A stretch of DNA of 64,000 bases from Chitinophaga eiseniae (GCF_900167135.1 NZ_FUWZ01000001.1:310001-374000), one strand, 5' to 3'. Shown: positions 6,423-14,928, numbered from the stretch's first letter. The notes: generated by a model not told the origin, from the letters alone. Program-made: numbers and translations.

Positions 6423-6457
6423 CCTGGGATTGCCGAAAACCAGTCAATAGAGTAGGC
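6423..6457 (+). ncRNA. Leader motif copy 6 (putative H-type pseudoknot)
   Basis: Helix 1 is CTGG with CCAG here, where other copies have TTGG with CCAA. This is a second compensatory pair change. Helix 2 is TGCC with GGCA. The linker has one extra base. The ATG of small ORF 6 is 22 nt downstream. Confidence 0.6.
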
Positions 6458-6479
6458 ATAACAATGAAAACCTAAAACT

Positions 6480-6566
6480 ATGGATTTGCTGAACCAATTG
6501 CTCGCACTGATCTTAGGATTACTACAATCATTACTCGGCGGTATCGGTGGCGGTTTACCTCTGTAA
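6480..6566 (+). CDS. Small peptide 6: 28-residue Leu/Gly-rich peptide
   Basis: The peptide begins MDLLNQLLALILGLLQSLLG and ends GIGGGLPL, related to small peptides 4 and 5 through LLNQLLA and SLLGG. It would form a strongly hydrophobic helix with a flexible Gly tail and one acidic residue. It starts 22 nt after leader motif 6 and has its own terminator. Membrane action is an inference from composition. Confidence 0.6.
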   Translation: MDLLNQLLALILGLLQSLLGGIGGGLPL

Positions 6567-6607
6567 GAGGCAACCGGATGCACCATATCTGCTTTAACTA
6601 ATTCAGA

Positions 6608-6650
6608 AACCGCTTCATCTTGCACTCGCGAGATGGAGCGGTTGTCTTTT
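6608..6650 (+). terminator. Terminator of small-peptide locus 6
   Basis: AACCGCT-CATCT (6608-6620) pairs with AGATG-AGCGGTT (6631-6643) around a 10-nt loop, with a T-rich tail. Confidence 0.85.
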
Positions 6651-7173
6651 GTACCAGAGGCAATGGTGAATGTGAAGGTTGAAAGATAAAGATATTGTAT
6701 GGCGTCCTTCGGAAAATGGGGGGCTACTATCGGCTGTTTTTGCCGATCGCTGCCCTCAATGCCTGGTAGATATGCCCCACTGTTGCCAGATGTGCTATTA
6801 CCAGCAGCGGGGGGTGACTGGGGCAGGAGAGGGGAGAAGCGGCCTTTGGGTGCCCGAAGGGGAAACTAGGGATGAGCTGCCATGCTTGCGATAAGGTCGG
6901 AAGGCGGCCGCTGCCTTAGTTTCGCTATCTCCAGCCTGTACTGGTGCCACAATAACAGATTTTTCAGAAGCCACCCCGGAAAAATTTTTTGTTTTGATGT
7001 TTGTTTTCCTATATTTGTCGAAATCAGCATGTCAACTAAGCGTAAGACTTAATACGCACAAAATGAATGTTTTCGGAGGCTTAATTGCATAAAAATCCGC
7101 CCCTCATACCCCGTTTCCCCGTGACCATGGCATACTTCTGCCAGGTATCTTTTATTTTTTTCCTGAGATTTAT
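6651..7173. other. Gene-free stretch before the S10 operon
   Basis: No convincing gene lies here. One 71-codon frame from a TTG at 6679 has a Cys-rich stretch but no support. TATATTTG at 7010-7017 with TTG at 6989-6991 is a possible distal promoter for the ribosomal operon. The centre (6700-6900) is G-rich. Confidence 0.4.
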
Positions 7174-7205
7174 TTGCCAATTCAAAAAAACCGGGTTACC
7201 TTTGC
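7174..7205 (+). promoter_or_regulatory. Main promoter of the S10-spc-alpha cluster
   Basis: TTG (7174-7176), a 20-nt spacer and TACCTTTGC (7197-7205) match the Bacteroidota consensus nearly perfectly. Transcription would start near 7212, giving a ~40-nt leader before rpsJ. Confidence 0.8.
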
Positions 7206-7250
7206 CCTCCCAAATTGTAAAGGGAAAAAACACGAAGAAGTTCATTGCAT

Positions 7251-7556
7251 ATGTCTCAGAGAATAAGAATCAAGCTGAAGTCCTACGATCATAACCTGGT
7301 AGACAAGTCTGCTGAGAAGATCGTTAAAACCGTGCGTAACACGGGCGCCGTGGTAACAGGTCCAATACCTTTACCTACAGAAAAGAAAATCTTTACGGTA
7401 TTGCGTTCTCCGCACGTAAACAAGAAAGCGCGCGAGCAGTTCCAGTTGTGTACTCACAAACGTTTACTGGACATCTATACCTCCTCTTCCAGGACTGTAG
7501 ATGCGCTGAGCAAGCTGGATTTACCTTCTGGCGTAGAAGTTGAAATTAAAGCATAA
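7251..7556 (+). CDS. rpsJ: 30S ribosomal protein S10
   Basis: This 101-residue protein binds 16S rRNA in the 30S head (and NusB in antitermination where studied). The start [20 protein letters not shown] and the block [20 protein letters not shown] are family hallmarks. The ATG at 7251 is preferred over an in-frame TTG two codons upstream. It is the first gene of the ribosomal cluster, but is separated from rplC by 194 nt that hold several hairpins. Confidence 0.97.
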   Translation: MSQRIRIKLKSYDHNLVDKSAEKIVKTVRNTGAVVTGPIPLPTEKKIFTVLRSPHVNKKAREQFQLCTHKRLLDIYTSSSRTVDALSKLDLPSGVEVEIKA

Positions 7557-7605
7557 GGACAACAGCAAGGCTGGGCAAAAGGCCCGCCTTTTACTGATTT
7601 TATGG

Positions 7606-7727
7606 TTATTGGTTGATTATCAATCAATAACAATTTTAACACATAACACATAGGTCGCGCCTTCTGGGCGGCCGCCCAATAAATGTATTTAACCGCCCAT
7701 CCTGGGGATAGCTGGAAATCCCCCAGG
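7606..7727 (+). promoter_or_regulatory. Structured leader between rpsJ and rplC
   Basis: Three self-complementary elements lie in the 194-nt gap: a near-perfect inverted repeat at 7606-7630 (12-nt arms, one G-U), a perfect palindrome TGGGCGGCCGCCCA at 7665-7678, and a hairpin CCTGGGGAT (7701-7709) with ATCCCCCAGG (7718-7727) ending 23 nt before the rplC start. No T run follows any of them. They could be an autoregulatory site for a ribosomal protein, such as L4, or a processing site (inference). Confidence 0.45.
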
Positions 7728-7750
7728 CGCTGGGTAAAATCATATATAAA

Positions 7751-8368
7751 ATGAAAGGTATTATTGGTAAAAAGATTGGTATGACCAGTATCTTCGAGTC
7801 CAATGGTAAGCAAACTGCTTGTACCATTATCGAAGCAGGTCCCAACGTTGTAACTCAGGTAAAAAGCCTGGAATCAGATGGTTACAATGCAATTCAGGTT
7901 TCTTTCGGTGAGAAGAAAGAAAAACACACTACAAAAGCTGAGCTCAATCACTTCGCGAAAGCAAGCACCTCTCCCAAACGTTTTGTTAAAGAATTCCGCA
8001 ACCCGGACGTACAGAAAGCCCTCGGTGAAATTATCACCTGCGAAATCTTCGCAGAAGGTGAATCTATTGACGTTGTAGGCACTTCCAAAGGTAAAGGTTT
8101 CCAGGGCGTTGTAAAACGCCACGGTTTTAGCGGTGTGGGTGAAGCCACCCACGGCCAGCACGACAGAAGCAGGGCTCCTGGTTCTGTAGGCGGTTCCTCC
8201 TATCCTTCCCGCGTTTTCAAGGGCATGCGTATGGCCGGCCAGACAGGTAACGAAAGAGTGAAAGTGAAAGGTCTGAAGATCCTGAAAATATTCCCTGAAA
8301 AGAATTATATCCTGGTAAGTGGTTCCGTTCCCGGCCACAATGGTTCAATCGTTTTAATCCAGAAGTAA
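7751..8368 (+). CDS. rplC: 50S ribosomal protein L3
   Basis: This 205-residue early assembly protein of the 50S subunit sits near the peptidyl transferase centre. The N-terminus [19 protein letters not shown] and the block [44 protein letters not shown] are characteristic; the Gln of the conserved GGS-type loop site, methylated in enterobacteria, is not identifiable with certainty. rplD starts one nucleotide after the stop codon. Confidence 0.97.
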   Translation: MKGIIGKKIGMTSIFESNGKQTACTIIEAGPNVVTQVKSLESDGYNAIQVSFGEKKEKHTTKAELNHFAKASTSPKRFVKEFRNPDVQKALGEIITCEIFAEGESIDVVGTSKGKGFQGVVKRHGFSGVGEATHGQHDRSRAPGSVGGSSYPSRVFKGMRMAGQTGNERVKVKGLKILKIFPEKNYILVSGSVPGHNGSIVLIQK

Positions 8369-8369
8369 C

Positions 8370-9008
8370 ATGCAACTTGATATTTTAAATATAGAAGGTA
8401 AGAAAACCGGAAGATCCATCGAACTTCCTGAGGAGATCTTTGGTGTAGAACCTAACAACCACGTCATCTACCTGGCTGTTAAACAGTATCTCGCCGCTCA
8501 GCGTCAGGGTACCCACAAGGTAAAAACCAGAGCTGAAGTAAAAGGTGCTTCCCGCAAACTGCACAAACAAAAAGGTACCGGTGGTGCCCGTAAAGGTAAC
8601 ATCCGTAACCCGCTGTATAAAGGTGGTGGTACCATCTTCGGTCCCAAACCGCACAGCTGGAGCATCAAACTGAACAGAAAAGTGAAAGATCTCGCTAAGA
8701 TCTCCGCCCTGTCAGTAAAAGCTAAAGAAAACAGCATCATCATCGTTGAAGACCTGGCGCTGCAGGCTCCTAAAACCAAACAATTCGTTGGTATCTTAAA
8801 GAACCTGAACATCAATGTAGACGGTAAGAAGACTATGTTCATCACACCGGAATACAATGATAGCGTTTATCTGTCTTTAAGAAACATCCCTACTGTGGAC
8901 GGCGCTATGCTGAGCGATATCAATACTTATGATATCATGAACAGCAACTACCTCGTGTTCACAGAAAGCGCTGCTAAAATCTTCACTGAAGAGCCTGCAG
9001 AAGCGTAA
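8370..9008 (+). CDS. rplD: 50S ribosomal protein L4
   Basis: This 212-residue protein lines the peptide exit tunnel. Family features are the RAEVKGASRKLHKQKGTGGAR loop region (about 50-75) with GNIRNPLYKGGGTIFGPKPH, and the C-terminal Rossmann-like domain with MFITPEYNDSVYLSLRNI. In gammaproteobacteria L4 is the autoregulator of the S10 operon; whether it binds the rpsJ-rplC leader here is untested. Confidence 0.96.
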   Translation: MQLDILNIEGKKTGRSIELPEEIFGVEPNNHVIYLAVKQYLAAQRQGTHKVKTRAEVKGASRKLHKQKGTGGARKGNIRNPLYKGGGTIFGPKPHSWSIKLNRKVKDLAKISALSVKAKENSIIIVEDLALQAPKTKQFVGILKNLNINVDGKKTMFITPEYNDSVYLSLRNIPTVDGAMLSDINTYDIMNSNYLVFTESAAKIFTEEPAEA

Positions 9009-9022
9009 GGTGTTGTAAACCA

Positions 9023-9072
9023 ATTCAATAACAAAGCTACAAGCTCACAGCTTAAAAGCTATAAGCTATAAA
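9023..9072. repeat. AGCT-word self-complementary element
   Basis: Between rplD and rplW five AGCT words occur every 7-8 nt (9035-9068, for example AGCTACAAGCT and AGCTATAAGCT). Each word is its own complement, so many hairpin registers are possible. It is one of a set of such intergenic elements in the cluster. Confidence 0.5.
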
Positions 9073-9076
9073 GAAG

Positions 9077-9376
9077 ATGAAACTTTCAGACGTTTTAATC
9101 AAACCGGTAGTAACCGAAAAGGTGAATAAAGCCACCGAAAAATTCAACCGCTACTACTTCATTGTTGACAAAAAAGCCAACAAACTGGAGATCAAAAAAG
9201 CAGTGGAAGAGTTCTACGGTGTAACTGTACAGGATGTGAATACTGCCGTAATGCCGGGTAAAGCTAAATTCCGCTTTACAAAAGCCGGTTTCATTGCAGG
9301 TAAAAAACCGTCTTACAAAAAGGCGATCATTACCCTCGCATCCAATGAAACTATAGATCTGTATGCTAACATGTAG
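9077..9376 (+). CDS. rplW: 50S ribosomal protein L23
   Basis: This 99-residue protein lies at the tunnel exit and docks signal recognition particle and trigger factor. The N-terminal motif LIKPVVTEKVNKATEKFNRY and the block VDKKANKLEIKKAVEEFYGV are typical. The length is normal. It follows rplD after a short self-complementary spacer. Confidence 0.96.
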   Translation: MKLSDVLIKPVVTEKVNKATEKFNRYYFIVDKKANKLEIKKAVEEFYGVTVQDVNTAVMPGKAKFRFTKAGFIAGKKPSYKKAIITLASNETIDLYANM

Positions 9377-9464
9377 TGCCGTTCCGGCCTGAACAGCCGG
9401 GATGTGGATGTATATACAGATCACGATTTATAATTATCAATAACATTTAACTTTTTAGGAAGTA

Positions 9465-10298
9465 ATGGCACTGAAGAAGTTCAAACCAATGACGGCCGGT
9501 ACCCGCTGGAAAATAGGCAACGCTTACGCTGAGCTGACTACGGATACCCCCGAAAAAAGCCTGCTCGAGCCCGCTAAAAGAAGCGGCGGTAGAAACGCTC
9601 AGGGTAGGATGTCTATGCGCTACATCGGTGGCGGTCACAAAAAAGCCTACCGTGTGGTAGACTTTAAGCGTGAAAAAGTAAATATCCCCGCTACTGTTAA
9701 ATCTATCGAATACGATCCAAACCGTAGCGCCTTCATCGCACTGGTTAGCTATGCAGACGGTGAAAAACGTTATATCATCGCACCACAAGGCCTCCAGGTA
9801 GGCAGCACCGTTATCAGCGGTGAAACTGCTGCTCCTGAAGTAGGTAACGCCCTGCCGCTGAAAAACATGCCGCTGGGTACCGTGGTACACAATATTGAAC
9901 TGCAGCCTGGTAAAGGCGGTGCTATCGCAAGAAGCGCCGGCGCCTACGCCCAGCTGTCGAACAAGGAAGAAAGATACGCTGTACTGAAAATGCCTTCCGG
10001 TGAACTGCGCAAAGTGCTGAACACCTGCATGGCAACCGTAGGTACAGTATCCAACTCCGACCATGCCCTGCAATCTATCGGTAAAGCAGGTGCCAACCGT
10101 TGGAGAGGTATCCGTCCCCGCAACCGTGGTGTGGCCATGAACCCTGTAGATCACCCGATGGGTGGTGGTGAAGGTAAATCTTCCGGCGGCCATCCAAGAT
10201 CCAGAACAGGCAAATATGCGAAAGGTCTGAAAACCAGAAAACCGCATAAGAGCTCTGATAAACTGATCATCAGCAGGAAAAACGGTAAAAAATTATAA
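9465..10298 (+). CDS. rplB: 50S ribosomal protein L2
   Basis: This 277-residue protein is needed for subunit association and peptidyl transfer. It shows [18 protein letters not shown] [16 protein letters not shown] (about 45-60), and the C-terminal block [20 protein letters not shown] (about 223-242) with the functionally important His, followed by a basic tail [20 protein letters not shown]. No anomaly is seen. Confidence 0.97.
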   Translation: MALKKFKPMTAGTRWKIGNAYAELTTDTPEKSLLEPAKRSGGRNAQGRMSMRYIGGGHKKAYRVVDFKREKVNIPATVKSIEYDPNRSAFIALVSYADGEKRYIIAPQGLQVGSTVISGETAAPEVGNALPLKNMPLGTVVHNIELQPGKGGAIARSAGAYAQLSNKEERYAVLKMPSGELRKVLNTCMATVGTVSNSDHALQSIGKAGANRWRGIRPRNRGVAMNPVDHPMGGGEGKSSGGHPRSRTGKYAKGLKTRKPHKSSDKLIISRKNGKKL

Positions 10299-10361
10299 TA
10301 TTTCGGAATTCGGGTCCTGCTAACCCGGGACCCAAATTTGAAAAATCATAAATAAGAAGAC

Positions 10362-10628
10362 ATGGCTCGTTCCATAAGAAAAGGTCCTTACGTAGACCAG
10401 AAATTAGAGACTAAAGTTGAAAAAATGAACGCTGGCACCAAGCGCACAGTTATCAAAACCTGGAGCCGCCGTTCTACTATTACTCCTGATTTTGTTGGTC
10501 ACACTTTCGCTGTTCACAATGGCAACAAATTCATTCCGGTATATGTAACGGAATTTATGGTTGGCCACAAACTGGGCGAATTTGCACCTACACGTAACTT
10601 CAGAGGACACGCTAACAAGAAAATGTAA
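10362..10628 (+). CDS. rpsS: 30S ribosomal protein S19
   Basis: This 88-residue protein forms the 30S head with S13 and contacts the A-site t[38 protein letters not shown] and [13 protein letters not shown] are family signatures. It is followed by a self-complementary intergenic element. Confidence 0.97.
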   Translation: MARSIRKGPYVDQKLETKVEKMNAGTKRTVIKTWSRRSTITPDFVGHTFAVHNGNKFIPVYVTEFMVGHKLGEFAPTRNFRGHANKKM

Positions 10629-10634
10629 ATTATA

Positions 10635-10692
10635 GTCTGAGGTTTGAGGTTTGAGAAGGCTCAAGCCCAATCTCAAACTCCAGACGTCAGAC
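10635..10692. repeat. GTTTGAG-word inverted repeat between rpsS and rplV
   Basis: GTCTGA (10635-10640) pairs with TCAGAC (10687-10692), and GGTTTGAG words pair with CTCAAAC-type words inside. No T run follows, so it is not a classical terminator. Confidence 0.55.
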
Positions 10693-10719
10693 ATTAAATA
10701 ATAAAAGAAATTAATAACA

Positions 10720-11070
10720 ATGGAAGCAGTAGCTAAGCTGAACAATAATCCCACATCTACCCGCAAAATGCGTTTGCTGGCAGACTTAATCCGCGGCCTG
10801 GATGTGGAGAAAGCTTTGAATATTTTGAAATTCCATCCAAAGCACCCCAGCGTTCCGTTGGAAAAACTGCTGGTATCCGCTATCGCAAACTGGAAAGTGA
10901 AGAATGAAGGTGCAAGGGTAGAAGATGCCAACCTGATCGTTAAAACTATCTTCGTAGACGGCGGCCGCACCCTGAAAAGAATGCGCCCCGCTCCACAAGG
11001 CAGAGGTTACCGTATCCGCAAGAGAAGTAACCACGTTACGATTGTGGTAGATGGTAAAAATGCACAGTAA
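10720..11070 (+). CDS. rplV: 50S ribosomal protein L22
   Basis: This 116-residue protein forms the tunnel constriction with L4 through its beta-hairpin. Features are the helix [14 protein letters not shown] and the hairpin [20 protein letters not shown] (about 77-96), the site of macrolide-resistance changes in other bacteria. Length and motif are normal. Confidence 0.96.
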   Translation: MEAVAKLNNNPTSTRKMRLLADLIRGLDVEKALNILKFHPKHPSVPLEKLLVSAIANWKVKNEGARVEDANLIVKTIFVDGGRTLKRMRPAPQGRGYRIRKRSNHVTIVVDGKNAQ

Positions 11071-11131
11071 GCGTTTCATACCAAAGAGAGATAAATTAAT
11101 ACTATTAAACTAATAGACAAATAACCAGAAC

Positions 11132-11920
11132 ATGGGTCAGAAAACAAATCCTATTGGTAACAGGTTAGGTATCATCAGAGGATGGGACTCTAATTGGTAT
11201 GGCAGCAAAAAAGATTTTGCTACCAAACTGATCGAAGACAACAAGATCAGAACTTATCTGAATGCCCGCATCAACAAAGGCGGCATCTCCAGAGTTGTGA
11301 TTGAAAGAACTTTAGGTAAGTTGATCGTCACTGTGCATACTTCCAAACCAGGTATCATCATAGGTAAAGGTGGTAATGAAGTTGATCGCATCAAGGAAGA
11401 ACTGAAAAAACTGACTGGTAAAGAAGACGTACAGATCAATATTCTCGAAATCCGCCGTCCTGAAATGGATGCGAACATCGTTGCCGAAACTATTGCCAAA
11501 CAAATCGAAAGCCGTATCAACTACAAACGCGCTATCAAAATGGCAATCGCTACTGCACTGAGAATGGGAGCTGAAGGTATCAAAATTAAAGTAAGCGGCC
11601 GTCTGGGTGGGGCTGAAATCGCCCGCGCGGAAGAAGTGAAACAAGGTCGTGTGCCCCTGCATACTTATCGCATGGACATCGACTACGCTTCCCTGTTCGC
11701 TTTGACTGTATACGGTAAAATCGGTATCAAAGTATGGATCTGTAAAGGTGAAGTACTCGGCAAACGCGACCTGAACCCGAACGTGCTGACCGGCAAAGAA
11801 GGCGACAACCGCGGCGGTGGACGTGAACACGGTGGAGACAGAAGAGAACACGGTGACAGAAGAGAACATCGCGGAGGAGACAGAAGAGGCGGTGAAAACC
11901 GTGGCGGTGGCCGCAGATAA
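11132..11920 (+). CDS. rpsC: 30S ribosomal protein S3 with an Arg-Gly-rich tail
   Basis: This protein forms part of the mRNA entry helicase site. [20 protein letters not shown], the KH domain with [15 protein letters not shown] (about 70-84) and the C-terminal domain ADISYA-like [21 protein letters not shown] are clear. The 262-residue length exceeds the usual ~210-235. Residues about 225-262 form a low-complexity tail of DRREH, RGG and GGG units that resembles RGG RNA-binding boxes. Such tails vary among Bacteroidota; the function here is unknown. Confidence 0.96.
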   Translation: MGQKTNPIGNRLGIIRGWDSNWYGSKKDFATKLIEDNKIRTYLNARINKGGISRVVIERTLGKLIVTVHTSKPGIIIGKGGNEVDRIKEELKKLTGKEDVQINILEIRRPEMDANIVAETIAKQIESRINYKRAIKMAIATALRMGAEGIKIKVSGRLGGAEIARAEEVKQGRVPLHTYRMDIDYASLFALTVYGKIGIKVWICKGEVLGKRDLNPNVLTGKEGDNRGGGREHGGDRREHGDRREHRGGDRRGGENRGGGRR

Positions 11921-11975
11921 TCCCTGCAGGCAGAGCAAACATTAACAATTACTATTAACATTAACAATACAGACG

Positions 11976-12395
11976 ATGTTACAGCCAAAAAGAGTGAAAC
12001 ACAGGAAGATGCACAAAGGCCGCATCAAAGGGAACGCTAAAAGAGGCGCTACCCTCTCCTTTGGTACATTCGGTCTTAAAGCATTAGAACCTAAGTGGAT
12101 CACCGACCGGCAGATCGAAGCTGCCCGTGTCGCCCTCACCAGACACATGAAACGTGAAGGTAACGTTTGGATCCGCATATTCCCTGACAAACCAATCACT
12201 GCCAAACCACTGGAAGTAAGGATGGGTAAAGGTAAAGGTGCACCGGACCATTGGGCAGCAGTAGTAAAACCAGGCAGAATTTTATTTGAAGCAGACGGCG
12301 TGCCCTTACAGGTAGCGAAAGAAGCGATGGAACTCGCAGCACAAAAACTGCCCATCAAAGTAAAATTTGTAACCAGCCGCGACTACGTTGCTTAA
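11976..12395 (+). CDS. rplP: 50S ribosomal protein L16
   Basis: This 139-residue protein organises the A-site region of the 50S subunit. [40 protein letters not shown] and [20 protein letters not shown] match the family. It is preceded by an AT-rich 55-nt spacer after rpsC. Confidence 0.97.
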   Translation: MLQPKRVKHRKMHKGRIKGNAKRGATLSFGTFGLKALEPKWITDRQIEAARVALTRHMKREGNVWIRIFPDKPITAKPLEVRMGKGKGAPDHWAAVVKPGRILFEADGVPLQVAKEAMELAAQKLPIKVKFVTSRDYVA

Positions 12396-12460
12396 TTACT
12401 ATCAATCACTAATATCACCCGTTTGCCGCTCACGCTGTAAACGGACCAAATAAAATACAA

Positions 12461-12661
12461 ATGGCAAAAGAAAAGCTGGATCTGAACGGCCTGAGCATTC
12501 AGGATCTCCAGGAGAAAATCTCTGCGGAAGAGCTGCGCCTGAAGAAAATGAAATTCGGTCATGCAATTACGCCCATCGAAAATCCCATGAGCATCCGCTC
12601 TGTGAGACGCGATATCGCCCGTATGCAAACCGAACTGCGTAAAAAACAACTGGGCTTCTAA
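12461..12661 (+). CDS. rpmC: 50S ribosomal protein L29
   Basis: This 66-residue helical hairpin protein lies at the tunnel exit beside L23. LSIQDLQEKISAEELRLKKM and the second helix NPMSIRSVRRDIARMQTEL are characteristic. Length is standard. Confidence 0.94.
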   Translation: MAKEKLDLNGLSIQDLQEKISAEELRLKKMKFGHAITPIENPMSIRSVRRDIARMQTELRKKQLGF

Positions 12662-12712
12662 GCATTCGTATAACAAAATTAACCTCCCCCGGAGGATTAA
12701 ATACTTTCAACA

Positions 12713-12973
12713 ATGACGACCGAAAGACAATTAAGAAAAACCAGGATTGGTGTGGTGGCCAGCAACAAAATGGATAAAACCATTACTGTTAAGGTGGAAC
12801 GTAAAGTGAAGCACCCTATCTATGGTAAATTCGTTAAAAAAACTACCAAGTTCATGGCGCACGACGATAAAAACGAGTGCAGCATCGGCGATACCGTGAA
12901 AATCGCGGAAACCCGCCCTCTGAGCAAAAACAAATGCTGGAGACTGGTAGAAATTATCGAAAAAGTAAAATAA
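12713..12973 (+). CDS. rpsQ: 30S ribosomal protein S17
   Basis: This 86-residue OB-fold protein binds the 5' domain of 16S r[43 protein letters not shown] and [18 protein letters not shown] are family signatures. A small CCTCC/GGAGG hairpin lies about 20 nt before the start. Confidence 0.96.
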   Translation: MTTERQLRKTRIGVVASNKMDKTITVKVERKVKHPIYGKFVKKTTKFMAHDDKNECSIGDTVKIAETRPLSKNKCWRLVEIIEKVK

Positions 12974-13039
12974 TTTATCAAGTGTTTCATGCTGCTGCCG
13001 GCTTCCCCGGCTTCAGCCGCTGATTAAAAAATCATTACG

Positions 13040-13408
13040 ATGATACAACAAGAATCAAGACTGAGCGTAGCCGATAACAGTGGTGCCAAAGAAGTACTTT
13101 GCATCCGCGTACTGGGCAACTCCGGTCAGGACTACGCTAAAGTAGGCGATAAAATTGTAGTGACCGTTAAGGACGCAATTCCAGGTGGCGGCGCTAAAAA
13201 AGGTATGGTTACCAAAGCGGTAATCGTAAGAACCAAAAACAAATTACGCCGTAAAGACGGTTCCTATATCCGTTTCGACGACAACGCGGTTGTACTGCTC
13301 AATAACTCAGACGAACCACGCGGTACCCGTATTTTCGGTCCGGTTGCCCGTGAACTGAGAGACAAGGGGTATATGAAAATTATCTCCCTCGCTCCTGAGG
13401 TATTATAA
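13040..13408 (+). CDS. rplN: 50S ribosomal protein L14
   Basis: This 122-residue protein lies at the subunit interface and interacts with RsfS-type factors. [35 protein letters not shown] and the C-terminal [20 protein letters not shown] are diagnostic. A long self-complementary element and a new promoter follow it, so the operon may be split here. Confidence 0.97.
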   Translation: MIQQESRLSVADNSGAKEVLCIRVLGNSGQDYAKVGDKIVVTVKDAIPGGGAKKGMVTKAVIVRTKNKLRRKDGSYIRFDDNAVVLLNNSDEPRGTRIFGPVARELRDKGYMKIISLAPEVL

Positions 13409-13418
13409 TAATATTGAG

Positions 13419-13474
13419 ATTTTGGGATTTCAGAATTTGGCGATGACCATCAAAAAATTCGTAAATCCCAAAAT
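13419..13474. repeat. AATCCCAAA-word inverted repeat between rplN and rplX
   Basis: ATTTTGGGATTT (13419-13430) and AAATCCCAAAAT (13463-13474) are perfect 12-bp arms. An inner GAATTT/AATTC pair extends the stem. It lies just upstream of an internal promoter. Confidence 0.65.
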
Positions 13475-13488
13475 TTGTAAATATTTCT

Positions 13489-13497
13489 TATCTTTGC
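13489..13497 (+). promoter_or_regulatory. Internal promoter before rplX
   Basis: TATCTTTGC is an exact -7 consensus. No TTG at the ideal distance is clear. Transcription from here would place a perfect 24-nt palindrome (13530-13553) in the 5' leader of rplX. Confidence 0.6.
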
Positions 13498-13529
13498 AGC
13501 CCGTTTGCAAAACGAGACAAAACATTAAT

Positions 13530-13553
13530 CAAGCGAAACAATTGTTTCGCTTG
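13530..13553. promoter_or_regulatory. Perfect 24-nt palindrome in the rplX leader
   Basis: CAAGCGAAACAA is followed directly by its reverse complement TTGTTTCGCTTG, 24 nt before the rplX start. In RNA this folds into a 10-bp hairpin with an AATT loop. In DNA it is a symmetric site. It could be an operator or a translational control element; no T run follows. Confidence 0.55.
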
Positions 13554-13576
13554 GCGTTTATAAATAAATCAAAGTG

Positions 13577-13915
13577 ATGAAAACTAGATTTAAGCCTAAA
13601 TTCAACATTAAGAAGGGCGACCTGGTTGCGGTGATTGCCGGTGACGACAAGGACAGGACCAAAGCACGCAAAGTGCTGGAAGTTCACCCTGAACAAGGCC
13701 GCGTTCTTGTAGAAGGCGTTAACATTATTACCAAGCATACCAAGCCTACTGCGCAGAACACCAAAGGTGGTATCGTTAAGCAGGAAGCGCCGATTGCTAT
13801 CTCCAACGTGATGCTGTGGGATGCCAAAGCTGGTAAACCTACCCGTGTGAACAGACAGCGGGAAAACGGTAAATTAATTCGTATCGCTAAAAAATCAGGG
13901 GAGGTAATTAAATAA
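13577..13915 (+). CDS. rplX: 50S ribosomal protein L24
   Basis: This 112-residue KOW-domain protein starts 50S assembly. [20 protein letters not shown] (KOW), [14 protein letters not shown] and [17 protein letters not shown] are characteristic. ATG at 13577 is chosen over the adjacent in-frame GTG. Its stop codon overlaps the rplE start (TAATG), so L24 and L5 are translationally coupled. Confidence 0.96.
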   Translation: MKTRFKPKFNIKKGDLVAVIAGDDKDRTKARKVLEVHPEQGRVLVEGVNIITKHTKPTAQNTKGGIVKQEAPIAISNVMLWDAKAGKPTRVNRQRENGKLIRIAKKSGEVIK

Positions 13916-14490
13916 TGGCAAACACTAAATATACTCCAAGACTGCAGAAAAAATACTTCGACGAAGTGGCACCTGCACTGATGAAGAAATTCAACTACAA
14001 AAGTGTAATGCAGGTTCCCCGTCTGGTGAAAATTTGCCTGAACCAGGGTATCAATGGTGCCGTGGGTGATAAAAAACTGGTAGACATCGCTGTGGACGAA
14101 ATGACACGCATCTCCGGCCAGAAAGCAGTTGCCACCCTGTCCAAAAAGGATATCTCTAACTTTAAACTGAGAAAAAACATGCCAATCGGCGCCCGCGTAA
14201 CACTGCGCAGCACCAACATGTTTGACTTCCTGGACCGCCTGGTTTCCGTTTCCCTGCCTCGTGTACGTGACTTCAAAGGCATCAACGAAAAAGCGTTCGA
14301 CGGCCGCGGTAACTACACCATGGGTATCACCGAACAAATCATCTTCCCTGAGATCGATATCGATAAAGTAACAAAAATGTCCGGCATGGATATCACTTTC
14401 GTTACTACGGCTAAAACCAACGAAGAAGCTTACGAGCTGCTGAAAGAAATGGGGATGCCGTTCAGGAACATGAAAAAAGATAATCAGTAA
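13915..14490 (+). CDS. rplE: 50S ribosomal protein L5
   Basis: This 191-residue protein binds 5S rRNA and forms a bridge to the 30S head. [29 protein letters not shown] and the segment [20 protein letters not shown] are typical. Its start overlaps the rplX stop by one base. Confidence 0.97.
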   Translation: MANTKYTPRLQKKYFDEVAPALMKKFNYKSVMQVPRLVKICLNQGINGAVGDKKLVDIAVDEMTRISGQKAVATLSKKDISNFKLRKNMPIGARVTLRSTNMFDFLDRLVSVSLPRVRDFKGINEKAFDGRGNYTMGITEQIIFPEIDIDKVTKMSGMDITFVTTAKTNEEAYELLKEMGMPFRNMKKDNQ

Positions 14491-14510
14491 TTCGAAACGA
14501 TAATATAATT

Positions 14511-14780
14511 ATGGCAAAAGAATCCGTAAAAGCCAGACAAAGGAAAAGAGAAGCCATGGTAGCAAGATACGCTGAAAAGCGCGCTGCCCTGAAAGCTGCC
14601 GGTGACTACGCTGCACTGGACCAACTTCCTAAAAACGCTTCTCCTGTTCGTCTGAAAAACAGATGCCAGCTGACCGGTCGTCCTAAAGGATACATGCGTC
14701 ACTTCGGCCTCTGCAGGAACATGTTCCGCGACCTGGCACTCGCAGGTAAAATCCCTGGCGTAACTAAAGCCAGCTGGTAA
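14511..14780 (+). CDS. rpsN: 30S ribosomal protein S14 (zinc-free type)
   Basis: This 89-residue protein is the longer S14 form. The zinc-binding CxxC pairs are absent; only the cysteines of NRCQLTGRP and FGLCRN remain. [20 protein letters not shown] and the end [19 protein letters not shown] are conserved. A zinc-free S14 fits the zinc-free L36 encoded at 20690. Confidence 0.95.
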   Translation: MAKESVKARQRKREAMVARYAEKRAALKAAGDYAALDQLPKNASPVRLKNRCQLTGRPKGYMRHFGLCRNMFRDLALAGKIPGVTKASW

Positions 14781-14800
14781 AAAATTGATTTTTTGATTTT

Positions 14801-14853
14801 CGATTTTTTGATTTTTTAAACCGAAATCAGAAAATTCCGAAATCAAAAAATCG
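14801..14853. repeat. GATTTTT-word inverted repeat between rpsN and rpsH
   Basis: CGATTTTTTGATTT (14801-14814) and AAATCAAAAAATCG (14840-14853) are perfect 14-bp arms, embedded in further GATTTTT words (14785-14818). Confidence 0.65.
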
Positions 14854-14928
14854 ACAATTAAAGTTATTTGATTCCCATCTCTTTCGATTGGATATCGCAT
14901 TGTAAACATTATTCAAACTATTACAACA

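Noticed and set aside
4179..6457. Calling the leader a preQ1-I riboswitch
   Set aside because: The architecture is similar, but the cytosine expected just before the second strand of helix 1 is A unless helix 1 is shortened, and no queuosine gene is near. Six copies before tiny ORFs do not fit the known role.
6679..6894. 71-codon Cys-rich ORF upstream of rpsJ
   Set aside because: It starts at TTG, has no promoter or neighbour support, and has no recognisable domain; the Cys pattern CPQCLVDMPHCCQMC alone is not enough.
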